Assembly: GCF_030296775.1 (NCBI RefSeq)
Contig: NZ_AP027742.1
Location: 620,001-684,000, forward strand
Origin: Claveliimonas bilis
Lineage (GTDB): Bacteria > Bacillota > Clostridia > Lachnospirales > Lachnospiraceae
Direction: 5' to 3'
DNA: 64,000 nucleotides
Below the pieces are notes generated by a model. That model saw only the letters and a program-made list of their open reading frames with translations. It searched no databases and had not been told where the DNA came from. Of this stretch, positions 57,923 to 64,000 are shown piece after piece; the first letter of the stretch is position 1; each line of letters begins with the position of its first letter. A program made the position numbers and the translations under genes.

Positions 57923-60900
57923 GTGAAGAAAATCAAACAGTTATTCAGGAAAGGAGTCGCATTGGCACTGGCGGCGGTCACGACACTGTCCGTCCTTCCG
58001 GCGGCCACGGTATCGGCTGCGTCCCAGCGGGCAACGATCACATTCGCTTACTGCTATGACGGGAACGGGAATACCATCCGTTATCAGCAGACGGCGTCTC
58101 ATAACGGAATTACGTTCAGCCATGCGGGGGAGGCCAGAACCCGGATCTATGCAGACGGGGATAATGCCTACTGTATCGAGCCGGGAATCTCCCTGCATAC
58201 CGGGAACACGCTGGAGAAGGACGCTTCTGTTGTGTGGAACAACTTAGGAAAGGCAAAACAGGACGCTGTGAATTTGGCGCTTCTGTATGGCGCACAGGGA
58301 AGTATGGGCAGCATGTCCGGTACAGAGGATGAAAAAGTCCTTGCCACACAGATGGTCATCTGGGAGATTGTGACCGGGTGCAGGAATGCGTCTGCGCCTT
58401 ATGCCCAGACAGACGCCAAATTTTATAACAGCCTTTGCGTAGGCGGGGTGAACAGCGGGATAGCGGCGGCCTATCAGCAGATTATTTCCGGCATGGTCAG
58501 CCACGGGACTATCCCCAGCTTTGCGTCCGGAAGTACAGACAGCACTCCCCAGGAACTGAAATGGGACGGCAAACAGTATGTATTGAAACTGACAGACAGC
58601 AACGGCGTTCTGTCAAAATTCAATTTCACATCATCCAACAGTGATGTGAAAGTCAGCAAATCCGGAAATACACTGACCATCACGTCCAGCAAAGCGATTG
58701 CCGGGAACGTGCAGTTATCCGCAACCAAGAAGATCCCTACCGTGAGCAGCAGCGCCAAGCTGATTGCTTACGGAGATCCGTCTTTGCAGGATATTGTCAC
58801 AGGTGTGGAGAATACCGCAGCCGTGAAAGCATATCTGAATGTGAAAATCCCTTATGGGCACATCCAGATCGTGAAAACTTCCGAGGACGGCGTGGTGGCC
58901 GGATTGAAATTCCAGATCACTGGCAACGGGATTGACCAGACTGTTACCACCGGGGAGGATGGAACGATCAAGGTGGAGAACCTTCAGCCGGGAACCTACA
59001 CGGTAACGGAGCTGACGGAGAACCGGTATGAACCGCAGAAAGCGCAGACGGTGGAGGTCAAAGGCGGGGAAATCGCTGCGGTGGATTTTTCCAATATCCT
59101 CAAGCGTGGAGATTTGAAAGTGACCAAAACTTCCGAGGACGGTCTGGTGGAAGGCATGAAGTTCCATCTCTACGGAACTTCTCTTTCCGGTATTCCGGTG
59201 GATGAATATGCGGTTACGGACAGTACAGGTGTTGCCACGTTTTCTGATATTCTGATCTCCGGCGATACGCCTTATACGTTGGAAGAAGTGGAGACCGCAG
59301 ACCGCTATGTGGTCCCGGCGGCCCAGAGCGTGACCATCAACTGGAACGAAGTGACCAATGCCACGGTTCATAACGTACTGAAGAAATTCCGGGTAACCGT
59401 CACAAAGACAGACCGGGAGACAGGAATCCCGCAGGGAGACGCTACGCTGGCAGGAGCAGTGTATGGGATCTATGACGGGGAAACTCTGATCGATACCTAT
59501 ACCACGGACAGCAACGGCAGCTTTACCACGAAATATTATGTATGTGGAGACAACTGGACAATCCGGGAGATCAGCCCGTCCGAAGGGTATCTGTTGGACG
59601 ATACTTCCTACCATGTGGGAGCGGAGGCTGTTCTGTATACGGTAGAACTGAACGATACTTCCAATGATGTGACGGAACAGGTCATCAAGGGAAGAATCTC
59701 TATCATCAAGCATACCGATGACGGAAGTACGCAGATTGAGACACCGGAGGAAGGCGCAGAGTTCCAGGTGTATTTAAAGAGCGCAGGCAGCTATGACAGC
59801 GCAAAGGACAGCGAGCGGGATACGCTGGTGTGTGATGAGAATGGATATGCCGAGACGAAAGACCTGCCTTATGGCATTTATACGGTACACCAGACAAAAG
59901 GCTGGGAAGGCCGGGAGATGATCGGAGACTTTGATGTGTATATCAGCAGTGACGGAGAAGTTTACCGCTACCTCATTAACAACCGCCTGTTTGAATCCTA
60001 TATCAAAGTAGTCAAGAAAGACGCAGAAACTGGAAACACCATCCCTCTTGCGGGAGCCGGGTTCCAGATCTATGACGAAGCCGGAAACCTTGTGACCATG
60101 CAGTATACCTATCCGGAGGTAACGGAACTGGATACTTTCTATACCGGAAGTGACGGTTATCTGATTACGCCGGAGGTTCTGCCTTATGGAAATTACACAT
60201 TGGTAGAGGTACAGGCTCCTTACGGGTATGTACTGGACAGTACGCCGGTTCCATTCACAGTATCTGAGGAACAGTCCGGGGAGGACAGCGGAGTGACCGT
60301 GATCACGGTGGAAAAAGAGGATATGCCGCAGAAAGGTAAGATCCTTGTGACAAAAACCGGCGAGGAGTTTTCCTCTGTGCAGGTGTCCGAAGACGGTGTG
60401 GCAGACAAAGACGGGAACCTTGCGGAAGGCGAGAACCTTTATACACCTGTTTACGCAGTAACCGGGCAGGCCGGGGCGGTATATGAAGTAATCGCCGCCG
60501 GGGACATTGTGACGCCGGACGGAACTGTGCGGGCAAACGCCGGGGATGTAGTGGATACCATTACCACAGATGAGGAAGGCAAGGCAGAGACAAAAGAACT
60601 GTATCTGGGGAAATACCAGATCGTGGAAAAGACAGCGCCGGAAGGTCTGGTGCTGAATACAGAAACCCATGAGGTGGAGCTGACGTATGCCGGACAGGAA
60701 GCATCTGTTACGGAGGCGGACACTGCTTTCTATAATGAGCGTCAGAAAGTGACGGTTGACCTTACAAAGACACTGGAGCAGGAGGAGATCTTTGGGATCG
60801 GAAGTGAGGGAGAGATCCAGAACGTGGCCTTTGGCCTGTATGCCGCAGAGGATCTGACAGCAGCGGACGGTTCTGTGATCCCGGCGGACGGTCTGATCGA

Positions 60901-62137
60901 GATCGTGTTCTGCAGTACAGAGGGAACCGCCGCATTTCAGACGGATCTGCCTTTTGGCAAGTATTATGTGAAAGAAGCTGCCACTGACCAGCATTACCTT
61001 CTGTCAGAGGAAACCTATCCTGTGGACTTTACCTACCAGGGACAGGATACCGCTGTTGTCCATATTTCCGCAAATGAGGGAAATGCCATTGAAAATGAGC
61101 TGATCCGGGGAAAGATTTCCGGACGAAAAGTAGACACAGACGGGGAGGCACTGGAGGGCGCAATGATTGGCCTGTTTTCCGCAGGTGCAGAAGAATTTAC
61201 GGAAGATACTGCCTTAATGGTAACTACTTCTGATGAGGACGGAGCCTTTGCCTTTGAGGATGTACCTTTTGGCAGGTGGATCGTCCGGGAGATTGCAAGC
61301 CCGGAAGGTTATGTGCTGAATGAGGCGCTCCACTATGTATCGGTTACGGAAGATGAGGAAGTGATCGAGGTGGAGCTGATCAATAAACTGATTGAGGGCA
61401 GTGTCCGTCTGACAAAAGTGGACGCAGAATATCCGGCGAACAAGCTGACGGGTGCTGTATTTGAGTTGTATGCGGATACGGACAAAGACCAGAAACTGAC
61501 GGACAAAGATGAACTTGTGGGAGAAATCCCGGAAATCTCAGAAGGCATTTATCAGACGGACGGCCTGCTCTACGGAGGATATTTCGTGAAAGAAAAGACC
61601 GCTCCGGAAAGTTTCAAGTTGGATAAGAACGCCTATTATTTTGAGATCAGCGAGGACGGAAAGATCGTTGATGTGGAAAATGAGGCAGGCGTAGGCTTTA
61701 TCAATCAGCCGATTACCGGGAAACTGGAACTGACCAAGACTGACGTTGCGGATGGGAAACCTCTTCCAAACGCCGGGTTCCGAATCAAAGACGAGGACGG
61801 CAATATCGTTGCTACCGGTGTGACGGATGAGAACGGAATTGCAGTCTTTACTCTGCGGTATGGAAAATACACCTATCAGGAATACAATGCTCCGGAAGGC
61901 TATGAGATCGATGAATCTGAATACGCTTTTGAGATCAAGGAGGACGGTCAGATCGTAAAGGCCGCTATGACCAATGAAAAAATCCCGGAAGAAGTGATCA
62001 CGACACCGAAGACCGGGGATGACAGCAGGCCGGGCCTGTGGATAGCCTTATCCGCTCTGTCCGGTGCGGGAGCGGCAGCTTTTGGTATTCTGACAGCAAT
62101 GAAAATGAGAAAAAAGAAAGGGGAAGATGAGGTATGA
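57923..62137 (+). CDS. Thioester-domain adhesin with ten SpaA/Cna-B repeats and a sorting signal
   Basis: 1404 aa cell-wall protein. Signal peptide (about residues 1-34, VALALAAVTTLSVLPAATVSA). The N-terminal thioester domain has its probable Cys in AYCIEPG and Gln in ATQMVIWE. Ten Cna-B domains follow, starting with blocks such as GHIQIVKTSEDG, GDLKVTKTSEDG, GKILVTKTGEEF and GKLELTKTDVADG. Most end in a catalytic-type Glu (YTLVEVQAPYGY, WIVREIASPEGY); the fourth (YTVHQTKGWEG) has Gln. The sorting signal is TPKTGDDSRPG, a membrane helix and RKKKGEDEV. GTG 57923 follows GGAGGAG. Likely binds host or cell surfaces; role in ICE mating contact is inferred. Confidence 0.9.
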   Translation: MKKIKQLFRKGVALALAAVTTLSVLPAATVSAASQRATITFAYCYDGNGNTIRYQQTASHNGITFSHAGEARTRIYADGDNAYCIEPGISLHTGNTLEKDASVVWNNLGKAKQDAVNLALLYGAQGSMGSMSGTEDEKVLATQMVIWEIVTGCRNASAPYAQTDAKFYNSLCVGGVNSGIAAAYQQIISGMVSHGTIPSFASGSTDSTPQELKWDGKQYVLKLTDSNGVLSKFNFTSSNSDVKVSKSGNTLTITSSKAIAGNVQLSATKKIPTVSSSAKLIAYGDPSLQDIVTGVENTAAVKAYLNVKIPYGHIQIVKTSEDGVVAGLKFQITGNGIDQTVTTGEDGTIKVENLQPGTYTVTELTENRYEPQKAQTVEVKGGEIAAVDFSNILKRGDLKVTKTSEDGLVEGMKFHLYGTSLSGIPVDEYAVTDSTGVATFSDILISGDTPYTLEEVETADRYVVPAAQSVTINWNEVTNATVHNVLKKFRVTVTKTDRETGIPQGDATLAGAVYGIYDGETLIDTYTTDSNGSFTTKYYVCGDNWTIREISPSEGYLLDDTSYHVGAEAVLYTVELNDTSNDVTEQVIKGRISIIKHTDDGSTQIETPEEGAEFQVYLKSAGSYDSAKDSERDTLVCDENGYAETKDLPYGIYTVHQTKGWEGREMIGDFDVYISSDGEVYRYLINNRLFESYIKVVKKDAETGNTIPLAGAGFQIYDEAGNLVTMQYTYPEVTELDTFYTGSDGYLITPEVLPYGNYTLVEVQAPYGYVLDSTPVPFTVSEEQSGEDSGVTVITVEKEDMPQKGKILVTKTGEEFSSVQVSEDGVADKDGNLAEGENLYTPVYAVTGQAGAVYEVIAAGDIVTPDGTVRANAGDVVDTITTDEEGKAETKELYLGKYQIVEKTAPEGLVLNTETHEVELTYAGQEASVTEADTAFYNERQKVTVDLTKTLEQEEIFGIGSEGEIQNVAFGLYAAEDLTAADGSVIPADGLIEIVFCSTEGTAAFQTDLPFGKYYVKEAATDQHYLLSEETYPVDFTYQGQDTAVVHISANEGNAIENELIRGKISGRKVDTDGEALEGAMIGLFSAGAEEFTEDTALMVTTSDEDGAFAFEDVPFGRWIVREIASPEGYVLNEALHYVSVTEDEEVIEVELINKLIEGSVRLTKVDAEYPANKLTGAVFELYADTDKDQKLTDKDELVGEIPEISEGIYQTDGLLYGGYFVKEKTAPESFKLDKNAYYFEISEDGKIVDVENEAGVGFINQPITGKLELTKTDVADGKPLPNAGFRIKDEDGNIVATGVTDENGIAVFTLRYGKYTYQEYNAPEGYEIDESEYAFEIKEDGQIVKAAMTNEKIPEEVITTPKTGDDSRPGLWIALSALSGAGAAAFGILTAMKMRKKKGEDEV

Positions 62138-62223
62138 GCGCAAAGATGTGGATCACAGTCCTCTTAGTGGCGTTTATCGCAGGAGCCCTGATCTGGCTGA
62201 ACCTGCGGAACCGGAAGAAATAG
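62134..62223 (+). CDS. 29-residue single-pass membrane protein
   Basis: It reads MSAKMWITVLLVAFIAGALI and then WLNLRNRKK: one membrane helix with a basic cytoplasmic tail. Its ATG overlaps the adhesin stop (ATGA), so it is translated by coupling. Too short for most gene finders. Function unknown. Confidence 0.6.
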   Translation: MSAKMWITVLLVAFIAGALIWLNLRNRKK

Positions 62224-62285
62224 ACAGAACATGACAGGAGGCGGCGGTATGCCGCCTCTTACATAGATAGGAAAGGAGACAAAGT

Positions 62286-62429
62286 ATGTACGAGCAGCAA
62301 CAAACAACGAAAAAGGAAAACAAAGGAGAGGTGGATTTTTTTCAGTTAAAAGAGATGATGGAAACGATGGAGGAAGGAACCATGCTGGTCATTCGATTTG
62401 ACAGAAAGGAGGGGACGGGAAATGAGTGA
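62286..62429 (+). CDS. 47-residue acidic protein
   Basis: It begins MYEQQQTTKKENKGEVDFFQ, then LKEMMETMEEGTMLVIRFDR and a short tail. AAAGGAG lies about nine bases before the ATG, and its end overlaps the radC start by eight bases. Small proteins of this kind with a 'GTMLVIRF' strand are common in clostridial ICEs, function unknown. Confidence 0.6.
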   Translation: MYEQQQTTKKENKGEVDFFQLKEMMETMEEGTMLVIRFDRKEGTGNE

Positions 62430-62895
62430 GCTGCAGATCGTTAATATCAGGCTGGTAAGGGAACCGTCTATTTATAGTGAAAGACAGTTAGATTCCCCTC
62501 AAGCGGTATTAGAGCTGATGTCGAAAGAACTGGCACAATACGACCGGGAGATATTCTGTATCCTGAATATGAAAAGCAATGGGCAGGTGATCAATATGAA
62601 TATGGTAAGTATGGGAACACTGGATGCCGCATTAGTCAGTCCAAGAGAAGTTTTCAAAAGCAGTATCCTTTCAAATGCCAGCGGAATCATAGCTATTCAT
62701 AATCATCCAAGCGGAAATATCATGCCCTCAAAGGAAGATGTTCTGCTTACAAAAAGGCTTAGAAAATGCGGCAGTCTGATGGGAATAGAACTGCTTGATC
62801 ATGTGATTATCGGAGGGACAAGCGGGGAAATGTTTAGTTTTAAAGAGAAAAATATGCTGGATGAAATGATCCGGACATCCGAAAGGGAAAGGTAG
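62422..62895 (+). CDS. radC: RadC-like JAB-domain protein (MPN+ metalloprotease fold)
   Basis: 157 aa. Only the JAB/MPN part of RadC is present; the N-terminal helix-hairpin-helix part is lacking. The metal motif is IIAIHNHPSGNIMPSKED (His-x-His, Ser, Asp), with an upstream Glu in DREIFCILNMKSNGQ. The C-terminus is charged. ATG 62422 follows AGGAGGGG. Short RadC proteins are frequent on ICEs, where their role is uncertain; a DNA-repair function should not be assumed. Confidence 0.88.
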   Translation: MSELQIVNIRLVREPSIYSERQLDSPQAVLELMSKELAQYDREIFCILNMKSNGQVINMNMVSMGTLDAALVSPREVFKSSILSNASGIIAIHNHPSGNIMPSKEDVLLTKRLRKCGSLMGIELLDHVIIGGTSGEMFSFKEKNMLDEMIRTSERER

Positions 62896-62904
62896 GTGTG
62901 AAAG

Positions 62905-63129
62905 TTGGCGCAGATCAACCACAAGGCTGTACGTACTCTCTCAAAGCTGGTGGAGGCGGGATTTGACAGTGAAAAAGCAGTTTTAAACATGACAATGGAT
63001 GATATTTTGTCTCTGCCGGGAATCACGGTGGCAGAAATCGGGATGATCAATGAGATCCAGAAAGCAGTAAAAGCCGGAAAGTTCATTACCTTTTTGGGAG
63101 GCGGGATGTATGGCAAAGAAGAAATATGA
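62905..63129 (+). CDS. Small helix-hairpin-helix-like ICE protein
   Basis: 74 aa. TTG start 62905, ten bases after the radC stop. It contains MDDILSLPGITVAEIGMINEIQKAV, a helix-hairpin-helix-like segment, written here as ILSLPGITVAEIG, and a Gly-rich end (FLGGGMYGKEEI). It overlaps the next gene by 20 bases. Function unknown; DNA contact is suggested only by the motif. Confidence 0.65.
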   Translation: MAQINHKAVRTLSKLVEAGFDSEKAVLNMTMDDILSLPGITVAEIGMINEIQKAVKAGKFITFLGGGMYGKEEI

Positions 63130-64000
63130 TCTGATCACAGACCTCTATGTAGAGACTGTAAAAGAAGTAACTGCCAGTCCGGAAAACTGGCTTTCTTTTT
63201 TGCGTTCTGCCTGCCGGAACTTCCGTCTGCCCTTTGATGAACAGGTTTTGGTTTACGCACAGCGTCCGGAGGCGTCCGCAGTGCTGCCCATGAAAGTTTG
63301 GAATGAGAAATTTGGGCGGTGGGTAAAGCGGGATTCCAAAGGGATTGCAGTTTTTGATAAAGACAGCCCGAAACTGAGGTTGAAATATTACTATGATGTT
63401 TCAGATACACAGGAAGGGCGTTACCGCCGATTGCTCCGGCCAGTGCCATTGTGGGAAGTGCCGGAAGAATATCAGCCGGATGTGCGGGAAACCCTTGCAA
63501 ATGCCTTTGGTGTGGATGAGTCCGTTACAGGATTTGCGGAAACCATACTGGAGGCTGCAAAGATTGCGGCAGAAGATAATCTTGCGGACTATCTCCCGGA
63601 TCTGATCTCTGGACGAAAAAACAGTTATCTGGAAGAGGTGGATGAGTACAACGTGGAGGTAGAGGCCCGCCAGCTTTTATCGGCCAGTGTTGCTTACATG
63701 GTTATGATACGGTGCGGCGTGGATACCGGGCTGTATCTGGACAAAGAAGACTTCCGGAATATCACGGATTTTAATACACCGGAAATGGTCAACCTGTTTG
63801 GCGTTGCGGCCAGTGATGTGTCGGAAATGGCATTAGCCGAGATTTCCGATACGGTCAATAAGCTGAGAAGAGAAGAGAGAAAGAAAAATCGTATGTTTGC
63901 CGGGAGAGGGGCAGGCAGATATAATGAAGACGAAAACGGAGAACAGAGTGCAGAAAGGGGCGTTACACATGAGAGCGATCACATACAGCAGACAGGGCGA
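63110..64000 (+). CDS. Large ICE protein, N-terminal part (helicase/methyltransferase-type giant protein), cut by window
   Basis: 297 codons, open to the window end. It starts MAKKKYDLITDLYVETVKEV, with GGGAGG eight bases upstream. Next come WLSFLRSACRNFRLPFDEQV and LVYAQRPEASAVLPMKVWNEKFGRWVKR, typical of the N-terminus of very large proteins (about 2000-3000 aa, with later methylase and SNF2-helicase domains) found on clostridial conjugative elements. The later domains are outside the window, so the identity rests on the N-terminal style alone. Confidence 0.75.
   Translation, partial: MAKKKYDLITDLYVETVKEVTASPENWLSFLRSACRNFRLPFDEQVLVYAQRPEASAVLPMKVWNEKFGRWVKRDSKGIAVFDKDSPKLRLKYYYDVSDTQEGRYRRLLRPVPLWEVPEEYQPDVRETLANAFGVDESVTGFAETILEAAKIAAEDNLADYLPDLISGRKNSYLEEVDEYNVEVEARQLLSASVAYMVMIRCGVDTGLYLDKEDFRNITDFNTPEMVNLFGVAASDVSEMALAEISDTVNKLRREERKKNRMFAGRGAGRYNEDENGEQSAERGVTHESDHIQQTGR

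Larger units (their letters stand above)
55979..64000. mobile_element. Integrative conjugative element, left part only
   Basis: parA, parB, a large SpaA-repeat adhesin, small proteins, radC and a giant ICE-type protein in one direction, as in conjugative elements of gut Clostridia. No integrase or secretion gene is visible yet, and the element runs off the window. The left boundary is unknown and may lie anywhere after guaA. Confidence 0.65.

Overview
The window reads as a chromosome segment of a spore-forming, strictly anaerobic Firmicute, most likely a gut Lachnospiraceae. The grounds are: sporulation genes (spoIIR, spoIIID, a SPOCS-LysM coat-type protein) with matching sigma-F and sigma-E promoter candidates; oxygen defence by superoxide reductase plus rubredoxin; strong AGGAGG ribosome sites; frequent GTG/TTG starts; and clostridial ICE-type genes. 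The species is not determined.

Layout of the core part. 1-3733: sugar/polyol operon (FGGY kinase, cut by the window edge; galactitol-1-phosphate dehydrogenase type enzyme; PfkB sugar-phosphate kinase; HAD phosphatase). 3741-5022: a Crp/Fnr regulator facing a superoxide reductase-rubredoxin pair, with a well-placed Crp/Fnr-type operator in front of the pair. 5302-8225: zinc handling (His-rich CobW GTPase, a second GTPase with a YcgQ-type domain, ZIP transporter). 8379-10829: cation P-type ATPase. 10886-16253, minus strand: class III aminotransferase behind a promoter-plus-terminator leader, then murF, ddl and pncB. 16254-16722: palindrome-rich non-coding mosaic with a perfect four-way-junction fold. 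16723-33537: housekeeping genes (plsC, SPOCS-LysM, ispE, GntR, spoIIR, CDF exporter, acyl-ACP thioesterase, CvfB-like, dnaE, pfkA, cls, a trigger-factor-like lipoprotein).

Accessory and later core part. 33811-37457: compact three-gene cassette (membrane protein, GIY-YIG/DUF4357 protein, pRiA4-ORF3/SEC-C protein). 37775-40414: MerR regulator, Ltp-like zinc-ribbon membrane protein, DUF4230 protein, spoIIID, HPt protein. 40547-44342: GH2 glycosidase plus MATE transporter. 44471-46015: guaA.

Mobile part. An integrative mobilizable element of about 7.7 kb (46012-53691) sits in the 3' end of guaA. It carries regulator, excisionase, integrase, MobC-like and RepA-like proteins, an oriT-like hairpin array, a MobV relaxase, and a two-gene cargo (P-loop kinase and SpoU/TsnR-type rRNA methyltransferase). 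The displaced guaA tail, GAG TTC GAA TAG, remains at the right end. Four copies of one operator-like dyad mark its promoters and right end. Beyond guaA come an AT-rich island with a SEFIR-domain protein (candidate anti-phage effector) and then the start of a larger integrative conjugative element. That element shows parA, parB, a thioester/SpaA-repeat surface adhesin of 1404 residues, small proteins, radC, and the first 297 codons of a large ICE protein that runs off the window.
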